Positions 1 to 9,425 of a stretch of DNA of 64,000 bases are shown one piece after another. The position numbers and the translations under genes were made by a program. The stretch's first letter is position 1, and each line of letters opens with the position of its first letter. The DNA is from Vibrio splendidus. Lineage in GTDB: Bacteria; Pseudomonadota; Gammaproteobacteria; Enterobacterales; Vibrionaceae. The stretch covers positions 62,001-126,000 of the forward strand of contig NZ_LNRF01000010.1 of the NCBI RefSeq assembly GCF_001557875.1. Reading direction: 5' to 3'. The notes under the pieces were generated by a model that worked only from the letters and a program-made list of their open reading frames with translations, did no database searches and was not told the DNA's origin.

Positions 1-692
1 ACGCTCTTGAAGGCGAAGCTGAACCAGAAGCTAAGCGTAAGATCATCGGTCACGTATTCGTAGATATCTTCGATGAAGAGTCTAAGAAACTGAAGAATGC
101 TAAATGGCTTGCTCAGGGTACTATCTACCCAGACGTAATCGAGTCTGCTGCATCTAAGACAGGTAAAGCACACGTAATCAAATCTCACCACAACGTTGGT
201 GGCCTTCCTGATGATATGGAAATGGGCCTTGTTGAGCCTCTACGTGAGCTATTTAAAGATGAAGTACGTAAGATCGGTCTGGAGCTTGGTCTTCCATACA
301 ACATGCTTTACCGCCACCCATTCCCGGGTCCAGGTCTAGGTGTTCGTGTACTTGGCGAAGTGAAGAAAGAATACTGTGATTTACTGCGTCGTGCTGATGC
401 TATCTTCATTGAAGAGCTTCACGCTGCTGACCTTTACCACAAAGTATCTCAAGCATTCACGGTATTCCTACCAGTACGTTCAGTTGGCGTAATGGGCGAT
501 GGCCGTAAGTATGATTGGGTTGTATCTCTACGTGCTGTAGAAACTATCGACTTCATGACTGCTCACTGGGCACACCTACCATACGACTTCCTAGGTAAGG
601 TATCTAACCGTATTATCAACGAAGTTAACGGCATTTCACGTGTTGTTTACGATATTTCTGGTAAGCCACCAGCAACTATCGAGTGGGAATAA
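1..692 (+). CDS. guaA: GMP synthase (glutamine-hydrolysing), C-terminal part
   Basis: The reading frame is open from the left edge (first full codon at base 3) to TAA at 690-692, so the 5' part lies outside the window. GuaA amidates XMP to GMP using glutamine and ATP in cytosolic purine synthesis. What is visible is the end of the ATP-pyrophosphatase domain and the GMP-synthase dimerisation domain: the stretch [15 protein letters not shown] and the C-terminus PPATIEWE are hallmark sequences of the family. A rho-independent terminator follows about 40 bp downstream. Nothing looks broken; only the window edge truncates it. Confidence 0.97.
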   Translation, partial: ALEGEAEPEAKRKIIGHVFVDIFDEESKKLKNAKWLAQGTIYPDVIESAASKTGKAHVIKSHHNVGGLPDDMEMGLVEPLRELFKDEVRKIGLELGLPYNMLYRHPFPGPGLGVRVLGEVKKEYCDLLRRADAIFIEELHAADLYHKVSQAFTVFLPVRSVGVMGDGRKYDWVVSLRAVETIDFMTAHWAHLPYDFLGKVSNRIINEVNGISRVVYDISGKPPATIEWE

Positions 693-730
693 TCTCTTAG
701 AGATTTAACCAGCGTTGATTAAAACCTTAA

Positions 731-757
731 GCCTCGAACTCAGTTCGGGGCTTTTTT
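731..757 (+). terminator. Rho-independent terminator of guaA
   Basis: A 9-bp stem (GCCTCGAAC / GTTCGGGGC, one G-T pair) with a short loop is followed by six T residues. Confidence 0.88.
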
Positions 758-958
758 CTTTTCGATTCATTATATTGATTCATTGCATTAAAGGCTTATG
801 AGCAATACCTCGAAATCAAATGAACAATACCTAGAAACCAAATGAGTTGGAAACTAGATATCAGCTCAAGAAACCATGAGACGCTTTGTTGTGTTGAGCT
901 ATATATAAAAAATATCACTCGCACTTTTTATAAATTCATACAGCTACAGCTAGGCCAT

Positions 959-970
959 TTCACATGTGAA
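959..970. promoter_or_regulatory. 12-bp perfect palindrome upstream of the chitinase gene
   Basis: TTCACATGTGAA lies 46 bp before the chitinase start. It could be an operator, but it does not have the CRP arrangement (TGTGA-N6-TCACA). The 693-1016 gap otherwise holds only the guaA terminator and AT-rich sequence that presumably contains the chitinase promoter. Confidence 0.25.
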
Positions 971-1016
971 GCATACTCTTTGATGGACTTATTAAGGACA
1001 GATAAGAGAACCCATC

Positions 1017-2729
1017 ATGTTAAAAATCAAATATTTGGCGACAGTACTGGGCTGCACATTGGCAGCGCAAAGTTATGCGTCTTTGAACATTCAACCTGAT
1101 CCGCAAAACCCGAATGGTTACCTTGTTGAAAAGTCGGCATTACAAGCTGCTGAACAAGCAAAAACGTCGGACCCTATGTATGCGATCTGGTCACAGGCTC
1201 TACAAACTCGTTCGAACACCATCGTTGAGGCGATTGAACCCGGTTTATCTTCCAACCCTGAAAACGTAAAGCGGGTTGAGCGTGTATTCCCTCAATCTGA
1301 ATGGGATTTTCTTACTCAGATGGCTGCACCAGAATACACTTACACTCGTTTCTTACGTGCGATTGGTAAATTCCCTGCGTTTTGTGGAGAGTACACTGAT
1401 GGCCGTGATTCAGATGCCATCTGCAAGAAATCCATCATCACCGCTTTTGCTCACTTCTCTCAAGAGACGGGCGGTCACATCGCGATAGACAACACCTCAG
1501 ATAACCCATTAGCTCTAGAAGAGTGGCAGCAAGCGCTGGTGCATGTTCGTGAAATGGGGTGGTCTGAAGGGCAAGAAGGTTACACCACGGGTTGTGGCCA
1601 GAACGATTGGCAAAATGCACGTTGGCCATGTGCTGCGGGGCAGGGTTACTTCGGTCGTGGTGCTAAACAGCTTTCTTACCATTTTAACTACGGCGCTTTC
1701 TCTGAAGTGATGTTCGATGGTGATGCGACGGTTCTTCTCAATAATCCGGGGTTAGTGGCGGACTCTTGGTTGAACTTAGCTTCTGCTATCTGGTTCTTCC
1801 TTACCCCTCAAGCTCCTAAACCAGCCATGCTGCATGTCATCGACCGCACTTGGACGCCCTCTCAACGCGAATTGGATGCGGGTATTGGTTATGGATTTGG
1901 CACCACGATCAACGTGATTAATGGTGGTATTGAATGTGGTGAGCAGAACAAAGATAAAGGTCAACCAGTTAACCGCATTCGTTACTGGGAAGGGTTAGCA
2001 GCACACTATGAAATCCCTGTAGAAGCAGATGAAGCCAATACATGTTGGCAGCAAACGCCTTACGGAAGCTTGAACTTGAATGGTGCAACGGATGTGTTGT
2101 ACACCAACTGGGATGGTAACTGGAAATACTACGCAGACCGCCCGGAAGGATACTCATTTGAATGTGAGTTGGTTGGTTTTCAAACTGCATATTCAGCGCT
2201 GGTGGCTGGCGATTACGAGAAGTGTGTGACCAACTTTTATGGTTCTCATGCGAGCTGGCCCGAAGTGAAAGTGGTCGATAAGCTTGATCCGGTAGACCCT
2301 GGTACTGATCCGGGTGGTAATGGTTGGAGTGCGACCAAGGTTTACAATGCGGGTGAACAAGTGACTCATAATGGCGCAACCTACGAAGCGAAATGGTGGA
2401 CACAAGGAGATGATCCTGCCAATGGCGGCCCTTGGAAATTGATTGCTGGAGAGCCAACACCACCGGTAGTCACCGATCCTGCGCCAGTCGATCCTACACC
2501 TGTTGAGCCTGCTCCGGTTGACCCAACACCAGTTGAACCACCTGTTACCGAACCGCCTGTCGTCGTTGACCCATCGGTGTTCATCACATGGCAAGCGGGC
2601 GTTAGCCAAGTGAGTAACGGTGACAAAGTGACGCATAACGGCAAGTGCTTCGTGGCTAAAAACGGCCCGGGCGTATGGGAAAGCCCTGTTCAGTCAAATT
2701 GGTTCTGGGATGAAATTAGCTGTAATTAA
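1017..2729 (+). CDS. Secreted GH19 chitinase with two chitin-binding modules
   Basis: 570 aa. Residues 1-22 form a Sec signal peptide (basic start, hydrophobic core, AQSYA cleavage region), so the enzyme is exported. Residues about 95-400 are a glycoside hydrolase family 19 catalytic domain: HFSQETGGH near residue 150 carries the expected catalytic Glu, and YFGRGAKQLSYHFNYG is the second family motif. A CBM5/12-like module (about 436-476, aromatic AKWW motif) follows. Next comes a Pro/Thr/Val/Asp linker with the repeated unit PAPVDPTPVE, then a second, shorter CBM-like module (about 521-570) ending in Cys. The role is hydrolysis of chitin in the marine environment. The gene stands alone between two terminators. 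The start was chosen by the signal peptide; the ribosome-binding site is weak. Confidence 0.93.
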   Translation: MLKIKYLATVLGCTLAAQSYASLNIQPDPQNPNGYLVEKSALQAAEQAKTSDPMYAIWSQALQTRSNTIVEAIEPGLSSNPENVKRVERVFPQSEWDFLTQMAAPEYTYTRFLRAIGKFPAFCGEYTDGRDSDAICKKSIITAFAHFSQETGGHIAIDNTSDNPLALEEWQQALVHVREMGWSEGQEGYTTGCGQNDWQNARWPCAAGQGYFGRGAKQLSYHFNYGAFSEVMFDGDATVLLNNPGLVADSWLNLASAIWFFLTPQAPKPAMLHVIDRTWTPSQRELDAGIGYGFGTTINVINGGIECGEQNKDKGQPVNRIRYWEGLAAHYEIPVEADEANTCWQQTPYGSLNLNGATDVLYTNWDGNWKYYADRPEGYSFECELVGFQTAYSALVAGDYEKCVTNFYGSHASWPEVKVVDKLDPVDPGTDPGGNGWSATKVYNAGEQVTHNGATYEAKWWTQGDDPANGGPWKLIAGEPTPPVVTDPAPVDPTPVEPAPVDPTPVEPPVTEPPVVVDPSVFITWQAGVSQVSNGDKVTHNGKCFVAKNGPGVWESPVQSNWFWDEISCN

Positions 2730-2779
2730 TTACTCAATACATTAAGTACCTTACTTTAGGTGACTTAACTGGCTAATCA

Positions 2780-2807
2780 AAGCCGAAAGTGATTGCTTTC
2801 GGCTTTT
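2780..2807 (+). terminator. Terminator of the chitinase gene
   Basis: Stem AAGCCGAAAG / CTTTCGGCTT with a TGATTG loop, ending in TTTT. Confidence 0.85.
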
Positions 2808-2966
2808 GCGTTTCTGTTCAGTTCTCCTCGAGGAATCCAACGCTATCAACCCTATCTGAATGCCAATTCTCCATTTAGAGAATAAAGTCCTGTACAAATA
2901 CCTCGTGTGAATTTATATTCACTTTTAAATTATACTTATTCTTTATTTTAGGGTTAAGGTTTACCT

Positions 2967-4517
2967 ATGGAACAGACAGATATCACGTCACTCATCCCCA
3001 TTGTTATTACTTTGGTGTTGTCGTTGGCGACAAGGAATGTAGTGATTGGCCTTTTTGCTGGTGTACTCAGTGGTGTAGCTATGCTCACTGGAATGTTTAG
3101 CGAACTGAACCCTCTTGATACGTTTGGTACCATGGTGAAAGGCTACCTAGTGCCTCAGCTGACTGATAGCTACAACGCTGGCGTAATTATGCTGTTGGTA
3201 TTCATCGGTGGCTTTGTCGCCTTGATGGAAAAGTCTGGTGGCGGAGTTGCGTTTGCCAAGCGTGTGACGGAGTGGGTAAGCAATAAATGCCAAGCTCAAT
3301 TGTCAGCATGGTTGGGTGGAATCGTTATATTTTTCTCAGACTTAGGCACCCCTTTAATTGTTGGCCCTGTTTTTCGTCCTCTTTTCGATAAACTGAAACT
3401 TTCTAGACAGAAGCTGGCATTCATCATTGATTCAACCTCATCGCCCGTTGCTATTCTTATCCCTTTCATTGGGTGGGGTGTTTACATTATGAGTCTGATT
3501 CAAAAAGAGTTTACAGCGTTGAATGTCAACATGTCTGACTGGGATGCTTTCATTGGTGCAATTCCTTTTCAGTTCTACGCATTCCTCGCGATTTTCATCG
3601 TTCCGTTAGTGTCCGTTAAAGGTTTAGACTTTGGACCAATGGCAAAAGCCGAGCGTGATTGCCAGGCGGGAATTAACTCTGGCGTGAATAACGAATCACT
3701 AAATCCGTTCTCGCATAAAAATGCAAAGGCATCTTTTGTCTGGGCACCGCTTCTAGTGATGCTGGTGGTGTTGTGCGCCATGTTGGTTCCACAAGGCTTC
3801 CCGTTCCAAAAGGTCGCAGGTTCATCGTTCAGAGCGGCATTATCATCGGCTTACTTCTTTGCCGCGATTACCTTAATCTCGCTAATGGCTTACTACGGTG
3901 TAAGAAAGCTTTCAGATGGTGTTTCTGTGTACTTAAAAGGTATGGGAAACATGATGCCTGTAGCTATCATCTTGGTATTAGCTTGGGCGTTAAGCACTGT
4001 CGGTAAAGAGCTGGGTGCAGCGGCTTATATTGCTGAGCAAGCACAGAGTGGTTTTCCATACTGGTTAGTACCTGCGGTCGCGTTCCTGTTGTCTGCCATT
4101 ATTTCATTCGCAACGGGCTCATCGTGGGGAACCTTCGCGATAATGATGCCTTTAGTTATTCCAACCGCGATTGCGATAGATGCTCCGCTTCTCGTCGCAA
4201 TTGGTGCCGTGTTATCGGGTGGCTTGTTTGGTGATCACTGCTCACCGATCTCTGAAACCACGATTCTTTCTTCAACCGGGGCAGGGTGTGATCAGTTTGA
4301 ACACTTTAAGACGCAGCTCCCTTACGCATTAATGAACGGCTCTATTGCTCTGATTAGTTTTGTAGTCGCAGGCTTTACGGGAAGTGCATTGGTAGTGTTG
4401 GGCGCTCTTGTTGCTCAGTTGATTATCGTGACGCTGTTAGCCAAGCGCGATGCGAGTAAAAATGCTTCATCAGAAGTTCAATTTCAAGTGTCTGATTCTA
4501 AAGCTCAACAAGCGTAA
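2967..4517 (+). CDS. Na+/H+ antiporter, NhaC family
   Basis: 516 aa, highly hydrophobic with about 11-12 predicted membrane helices. The pattern (early SLATRNVVIGLFAGV, FFSDLGTPLIVGPVFRPL, later GSSWGTFAIMMP and GGLFGDHCSPISETTILSS) is characteristic of NhaC-type antiporters of the ion-transporter superfamily. These exchange internal Na+ for external H+ at the inner membrane, which fits a marine Vibrio. An alternative reading is a related amino-acid/H+ exchanger, because NhaC-like proteins vary in substrate. The start at 2967 has AAGG about 8 bp upstream. The gene is monocistronic, and no clear terminator follows in the repeat-rich gap downstream. Confidence 0.88.
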   Translation: MEQTDITSLIPIVITLVLSLATRNVVIGLFAGVLSGVAMLTGMFSELNPLDTFGTMVKGYLVPQLTDSYNAGVIMLLVFIGGFVALMEKSGGGVAFAKRVTEWVSNKCQAQLSAWLGGIVIFFSDLGTPLIVGPVFRPLFDKLKLSRQKLAFIIDSTSSPVAILIPFIGWGVYIMSLIQKEFTALNVNMSDWDAFIGAIPFQFYAFLAIFIVPLVSVKGLDFGPMAKAERDCQAGINSGVNNESLNPFSHKNAKASFVWAPLLVMLVVLCAMLVPQGFPFQKVAGSSFRAALSSAYFFAAITLISLMAYYGVRKLSDGVSVYLKGMGNMMPVAIILVLAWALSTVGKELGAAAYIAEQAQSGFPYWLVPAVAFLLSAIISFATGSSWGTFAIMMPLVIPTAIAIDAPLLVAIGAVLSGGLFGDHCSPISETTILSSTGAGCDQFEHFKTQLPYALMNGSIALISFVVAGFTGSALVVLGALVAQLIIVTLLAKRDASKNASSEVQFQVSDSKAQQA

Positions 4518-5180
4518 TTTAAGATTACAAATGAGAGACTAGAGACGGGATGCGAGTAAACGAGTAGCGAAAAGCTCGCTCCCTATCGTTCGTCACTTTA
4601 TTACCTCATATTTTCTTACTCTATCCGTTATTCCCTATAGCGAGGTATGAGCGTAGTTAATCTCTGGCGTTTATCGTCGGTGCTTATGTCTAAGAGGAGA
4701 TTCCAGATATCTAGTTCCTCGATTCTGGAATGACGATTCAATGAATAGATACGGGATGCGAGTAAACGAGTAGCGAAGAGCTCGCCCTCTGTTGCCTACG
4801 TTTGCTATTAATGGGGCGTTTACTCAAATCTAAAGACTCTTTTCGTATCCCGAATCTCGTTACCCGCACCTTTTTCATATGCATATCACTTACTTCAATC
4901 TCAACACGCTCTTCGTATCCCGCTTACTCGAATCTAAAGACTCTTTTCGCATCTCGTATCTCGTTACTCGCATCTGTTTTATAGCGTGACAGGGAATTCG
5001 CTCACTTATAGCTTCTATGAATTGATTGGCATTGTTATGAAACTAATTTTCCATAGGATCATTTACACAATCTTAGTTTTCGATAACTGGATTACCTAGT
5101 TGAGCGGTTTATGGATTAAAATTTTCTTACAAATCTTATCGATTTTTTTTAATCAACCACTTTAATAAGGTAAATTCGCA
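4518..5180. repeat. Gene-free stretch with two direct and two inverted copies of a repeat family
   Basis: Two near-identical units based on GGGATGCGAGTAAACGAGTA lie at about 4541-4583 and 4748-4788. Two roughly 50-bp units of the opposite orientation, centred on AATCTAAAGACTCTTTTCG, lie at about 4819-4869 and 4921-4975. Reverse-complementing the latter gives GATGCGAGTAACGAG, so all four belong to one family. Between the first two sits a separate hairpin repeat (4697-4735). The last 200 bp are AT-rich and presumably carry the promoter of the next gene. No coding sequence is convincing here. Confidence 0.8.
4697..4735. repeat. REP-like palindromic element, copy 1
   Basis: Inverted arms ATTCCAGA / TCTGGAAT surround a loop containing GTTCCTC, and TGACG follows. 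The layout matches the element at 21669-21709 (ATTCCCAA / TTGGGAAT, then TGACG). Confidence 0.65.
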
Positions 5181-5774
5181 ATGTCGACCAAACTAGCTAA
5201 CCCAGCGCCACTAGGCTTAATGGGTTTCGGTATGACCACTATTCTTCTTAATATCCACAACGCAGGTTTCTTTCCAATCGATTCAATGATTCTTGCTATG
5301 GGTATTTTTTACGGTGGTTTGAGCCAAGTTATCGTGGGCACAATGTGTTTCAAACGTGGTGACACGTTCGGTACAACTGCGTTTACTTCTTACGGCCTAT
5401 TCTGGTTGTCTTTGGTTGGTTTAATCGTGATGCCTTACATGGGCCTACCTGCAAGCCCTGCAGCATTCATGGGTTGGTACCTACTACTATGGGGCATCTT
5501 CACAGGCTTCATGTTCATCGGCTCTCTATGCTACCCAGTGGCTAAGCAAGTAGTATTCGGTTCACTAACTATCTTGTTCTTCCTACTTGCAGCTCGTGAT
5601 TTCACTGGCAGCGAACTAATCGGCACTATCGCTGGTTTTGAAGGTATCTTCTGTGGTGCTTCAGCTATTTACTTTGCAATGGCACAAGTAATCAACAACG
5701 AATACGGCCGTACAGTACTGCCTATCGGTGAGAAGAAAGCACCTCAAATGGCAACACAAGAAATCGCTGCTTAA
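5181..5774 (+). CDS. satP: Acetate/succinate transporter, GPR1/FUN34/YaaH family
   Basis: 197 aa with six predicted membrane helices, the usual size of the family. The N-terminal signature [18 protein letters not shown] (about residues 7-24) is the GPR1/FUN34/YaaH motif. E. coli SatP (YaaH) imports acetate and succinate with protons. The start has AAGG about 10 bp upstream. The gene is single and is followed by a strong bidirectional terminator shared with the convergent AGCS symporter. The gene symbol is by family similarity; substrate is not proven. Confidence 0.9.
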   Translation: MSTKLANPAPLGLMGFGMTTILLNIHNAGFFPIDSMILAMGIFYGGLSQVIVGTMCFKRGDTFGTTAFTSYGLFWLSLVGLIVMPYMGLPASPAAFMGWYLLLWGIFTGFMFIGSLCYPVAKQVVFGSLTILFFLLAARDFTGSELIGTIAGFEGIFCGASAIYFAMAQVINNEYGRTVLPIGEKKAPQMATQEIAA

Positions 5775-5833
5775 TACTCTAACTCGGGAACAGTTAGTTT
5801 GTTATAAGCCGTTTATTGGTTATGAATAAACAA

Positions 5834-5867
5834 AAGGGGTTAGCCGAAATGGCTAACCCCTTTTTTA
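5834..5867. terminator. Bidirectional terminator between satP and the AGCS symporter gene
   Basis: Perfect stem GGGGTTAGCC / GGCTAACCCC with loop GAAAT, flanked by A-run on the left and T-run on the right, so it can serve both convergent genes. Confidence 0.93.
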
Positions 5868-5919
5868 TGCGTTATTAATAGCGCTATTCTTTTAAAGCGA
5901 TCTATTTGCTAAGGAAAGC

Positions 5920-7467
5920 TTAAGCTGAAGGTTGCTCTACAGGTTTAGTGTCTGCAGCTTCTGCTTCAGGAGACTTGCCTGTTTTACGCTTATACTTCTC
6001 TTCCCAGTAAGTTGCACCTTTAATGCCTAGTTTTACAGGGTTGAACGTGTACTCAGTTACGCCTTGTTTCTGCTGTTCTTCGTAGTCAGCTAGAGCTTTA
6101 AGCGCAGGCTTAGACATGAAGAAGATGATCAGAATACCTACGATGTTTAACCATGCCATCAAGCCAACACCAACGTCACCCATTGCCCATGCAAGGTTCG
6201 CTGTTTTAACTGTGCCATAGAAAACTGCAGTGATAAGAACAAGCTTAAGTACGAACATCATGCCAGGGATCTTGATGGTACGACGTAGGTAAGCAATATT
6301 CGTTTCTGCAATGTAGTAGTAAGCAAGAATCGTTGTAAATGCAAAGAAGAACAGAGCAAATGCGATGAACGGCTTACCAATGCCTGGTAGCGCACTTTCA
6401 ATAGCAAGCTGTGTAAATACAGGACCATTCGCACCGATGTTTGCTGCTAGGTTCTGAACAAGGAACACGCCTTCAGCGCCGCCGTGAACGTTGTAAGCAC
6501 CAGTGATGATGATCATGAACGCTGTAGCAGAACATACTAGAAGTGTATCGATGTAGATAGAGAACGCTTGTACCAAACCTTGTTGAGCTGGGTGATCAAC
6601 ACTTGCAGCCGCTGCCGCGTGAGGACCAGTACCTTGACCCGCTTCGTTTGAGTAAACACCACGCTTAACACCCCAACCAATTGCAGCGCCGAAGCCTGCC
6701 ATAGGTGTGAATGCATCACCAACAATCATTGCGAAAACCGTTGGCACTTGGCTGATGTTTAGCAAAATGATAACGAACGCGATGATGATGTAAGCCAATG
6801 CCATGAAAGGAACAACGATTTGTGTGAAGTTCGCAATACGTTTAACACCACCAAAGATGATGAAAGCAAGAATGATAGCAACAACAGTACCGGTGAAAAT
6901 TTTAGCGAAACTGAATGTACCGACAGCTGTTTCAATCATGTCACCTGAGCCAAATGCAGCTTCTACAGCATTACCAATACTGTTTGACTGAACACCTGGA
7001 AGCAAAATACCACATGCAAAAATAGTCGCGATTGCGAAGATCCATGCGTACCACTTCTGACCCATTGCTTTTTCAATGTAGTAAGCCGGACCACCACGGA
7101 ACTGGCCTTCATCTTCTTCTTTGTAGATTTGCGCTAGCGTAGATTCTGCGTAAGCAGTCGCGGCGCCAAAGAAGGCTACAACCCACATCCAGAATACTGC
7201 ACCTGGGCCACCGAAACCGATAGCAGCAGCAACACCAGCAATGTTACCTGTACCTACACGGCCAGATAGCGAAACGGCTAGAGCTTGGAAAGACGAGATG
7301 CCTTTTGATGAGCTTTTACCCGATAGTAGCAAGCGCCACATTTCAAAGAAGTGACGGATTTGAACAAATCGAGTCATGATGGAGTAGAACAAACCTGCAC
7401 CTAAACATAGGTAGATAAGTACTGGGCTCCAGATTATTCCATTCAAAAAATCAACGAATGACTGCAT
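5920..7467 (-). CDS. Sodium:alanine/glycine symporter, AGCS family
   Basis: 515 aa, about 10-11 membrane helices. Family signatures include GGPGAVFWMWVVAFFGAATA near residues 89-108 and GQGTGPHAAAAA in the middle. The charged, Pro/Glu-rich tail after about residue 470 is cytoplasmic. It imports alanine or glycine with Na+ across the inner membrane. It is monocistronic. I looked for a glycine riboswitch in the leader because some AGCS genes have one, and saw none. Confidence 0.92.
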   Translation of the reverse strand: MQSFVDFLNGIIWSPVLIYLCLGAGLFYSIMTRFVQIRHFFEMWRLLLSGKSSSKGISSFQALAVSLSGRVGTGNIAGVAAAIGFGGPGAVFWMWVVAFFGAATAYAESTLAQIYKEEDEGQFRGGPAYYIEKAMGQKWYAWIFAIATIFACGILLPGVQSNSIGNAVEAAFGSGDMIETAVGTFSFAKIFTGTVVAIILAFIIFGGVKRIANFTQIVVPFMALAYIIIAFVIILLNISQVPTVFAMIVGDAFTPMAGFGAAIGWGVKRGVYSNEAGQGTGPHAAAAASVDHPAQQGLVQAFSIYIDTLLVCSATAFMIIITGAYNVHGGAEGVFLVQNLAANIGANGPVFTQLAIESALPGIGKPFIAFALFFFAFTTILAYYYIAETNIAYLRRTIKIPGMMFVLKLVLITAVFYGTVKTANLAWAMGDVGVGLMAWLNIVGILIIFFMSKPALKALADYEEQQKQGVTEYTFNPVKLGIKGATYWEEKYKRKTGKSPEAEAADTKPVEQPSA

Positions 7468-7922
7468 GAGTATTTTCCCTGTTAGTTTTGCTTATGATTG
7501 TTTTTCGAACAACACAATACTTCACTTGTAACCCAAGTGTTAAATTATTTAACTGCGCATTAGGATTACTGTGACATAAAGCATGTTGTAGAGGGTGTTT
7601 GTTAACTCTTAGTGCTAATTTGATAATCGTTCTATTTAGTTTGTTATGCAACTGGTTGTAATTTTTGGTGTTTTGCAAAGTGAATAAATAGTGATTAATA
7701 CAGAAAGAGGAATTTGAGGTGCGCATAAGAAGCGAAATCGCGGCAAACAGAAGTTGAAGTCGCTTAGCATGAACGACTGATGTAGGAGTGCAGGGATAAC
7801 TAGGTTGGAATATATCACCTGCATCGTGTGAGCTAGCAGGTCTAAGAGACTATAGTTTTGGAAGGCTCGATAACTAAGGCTTTAATGTCTAATCAGTAAA
7901 AGTTACTTATTTGATATCTGTT
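7468..7922. other. 455-bp intergenic region, promoter side of the AGCS gene
   Basis: AT-rich in its left half, which presumably holds the AGCS promoter. The frames here lack ribosome-binding sites and family character. One small hairpin (CACTTG...CAAGTG near 7527-7543) is present. I recognise no RNA gene or riboswitch. Confidence 0.5.
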
Positions 7923-9278
7923 TCAAACAACCACGAACCCTCGCTCTTGTAATTCTTGAGTGAATTCGGACTGAGTATTTGGCTCACCGTGAATCAAATG
8001 CACCTCTTTCGGTGGAGTCGCGATGCCTTCTATAAATTGGTAGAGATCCTCTTTATCTGCATGGGCAGAATAGCCAGACATGCCATGAATTTGAGCGTTA
8101 ACCTCAACGTCTTTGTTATCAATAAAAACCTGCATTTCGCCTTGTTGCAGCTCTCGTCCGAGCGTCCCGTGCGCTTGATAGCCCGCTAAAATTACATCGG
8201 TTCGTTTATCGGGAAGCAAGGCCGATAAGTAGTTCATTATCCTGCCACCCTGACACATTCCAGAAGCTGCGACCACAATCGCGGGTTCACCTGTCGACTT
8301 AAGGCGATTCACGATTTTCTTGTGCATTCTATGCCCATCAACGGTAATGCATTGCTCAAAAGCGAGTGGGTGGCGTTTCAGTTCAAGGCGTTGCTTTGCT
8401 TCTTGTCCCCACAACTCTTTAAAACGTCGGTATGAACGCGTCACTTTTTGAGCCATCGGAGAATCGAGAATAATAGGAATATCGCTGCTGAGTTGATGCT
8501 CAAAGATCAGGTGTTCGATATCAAACAACAATTCCTGAGTTCTGCCGATACTAAAAGCCGGGATTAGAATAACGCCACCATCAAGTAGTGAACGATCAAT
8601 AATGGCCTTGAGACGCTCAGATCGCGTAGCAATATCATCATGTGTACTGGTGCCATAAGTGGATTCGATAAACAGATAATCAGCTTGCTGTGGTGGCTGA
8701 GGATCCGGCAGCAGTGGTGTGTTACTCGGGCCCAAGTCGCCAGAAAACACAACTACTTCTTTGTTGGGTAACTTAATCTCGATATAGGCGGAACCTAAGA
8801 TGTGCCCAGCGGGTTGAAAACGGGCATGCAGAGTACTTGGCCTATGATGATCCTTTCCGTTGTTTCGCTGTTTAGATGTGATTGGAAACCATTCCCCGTA
8901 AGGCTTGGGAGCCATTAACGAATGAATTTTTTTGAGTATCAGCTTTGATTGTTTATTGCTGAGTCCTTGCAGTTTTAAGCCATCTTCAATCATTAAAGGG
9001 GCGAGTTCAGCGGTGGCTTGCGTGCAATAAATAGGTTGGTTAAAGCCACTGGCGAGTAACCAAGGTAATCGGCCAATATGATCAATGTGAGTATGGGTCA
9101 GCAGCAGAGCGTTGAGGTGGGACGTTTCAAATTCAATATCAAGAGGGCGTGCATCTTCACCTTGGGACTCTTTACCTTGAAAAAGGCCACAATCAATGAG
9201 TACCGCTTGGCCTGAATCTCTTAGCTCGTGACAAGATCCTGTGACAGTATGTTTGCCACCATGGTGAATCACTTCCAT
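7923..9278 (-). CDS. MBL-fold beta-CASP metallo-hydrolase (RNase/CPSF-73-like)
   Basis: 451 aa from the ATG at 9278, which has GGGAG 8 nt upstream; a longer frame to 9359 has no such site and adds a non-conserved tail. Residues 62-67 are HTHIDH, the metallo-beta-lactamase metal motif. Further metal-site and beta-CASP motifs follow: GDLGPS, IPAFSIGRTQELL, DSPMAQKVT, AASGMCQGGRIMNYL and SGYSAHADKEDL, ending LIHGEP. This is the architecture of CPSF-73/YSH1-type nucleases, which cleave RNA with two zinc ions. The bacterial subgroup's substrate is not established. It lies downstream of plsC on the same strand with a 147-bp gap. Confidence 0.88.
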   Translation of the reverse strand: MEVIHHGGKHTVTGSCHELRDSGQAVLIDCGLFQGKESQGEDARPLDIEFETSHLNALLLTHTHIDHIGRLPWLLASGFNQPIYCTQATAELAPLMIEDGLKLQGLSNKQSKLILKKIHSLMAPKPYGEWFPITSKQRNNGKDHHRPSTLHARFQPAGHILGSAYIEIKLPNKEVVVFSGDLGPSNTPLLPDPQPPQQADYLFIESTYGTSTHDDIATRSERLKAIIDRSLLDGGVILIPAFSIGRTQELLFDIEHLIFEHQLSSDIPIILDSPMAQKVTRSYRRFKELWGQEAKQRLELKRHPLAFEQCITVDGHRMHKKIVNRLKSTGEPAIVVAASGMCQGGRIMNYLSALLPDKRTDVILAGYQAHGTLGRELQQGEMQVFIDNKDVEVNAQIHGMSGYSAHADKEDLYQFIEGIATPPKEVHLIHGEPNTQSEFTQELQERGFVVV

Positions 9279-9425
9279 CGTTTGCTCCCATTGCTCTATA
9301 AAGCCGTTAACGCCTGTTTTTATTTTGCGGATAAGTGCCAGCAAGTAAAACAAGAACAATGAGAGTTGCGATCGTTGAGTGTCTTTTTAAGTAATTGAGC
9401 GATGACTCAGTGGTTTCGTTGCGAG

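Noticed and set aside
842-1099. 85-aa frame before and across the chitinase start
   Set aside because: No ribosome-binding site, no protein-like pattern, and it overlaps the signal peptide of the chitinase in another frame.
7468-7700. Glycine riboswitch before the AGCS symporter
   Set aside because: Looked for on the minus strand because of the family association. None of the conserved glycine-aptamer blocks is present.
7451-7824. Two minus-strand frames upstream of the AGCS symporter
   Set aside because: AT-rich, no ribosome-binding site, low-complexity translation; they lie in the promoter region.
9279-9359. Longer N-terminus of the beta-CASP protein
   Set aside because: No ribosome-binding site there, whereas 9278 has GGGAG 8 nt upstream and the conserved beginning.
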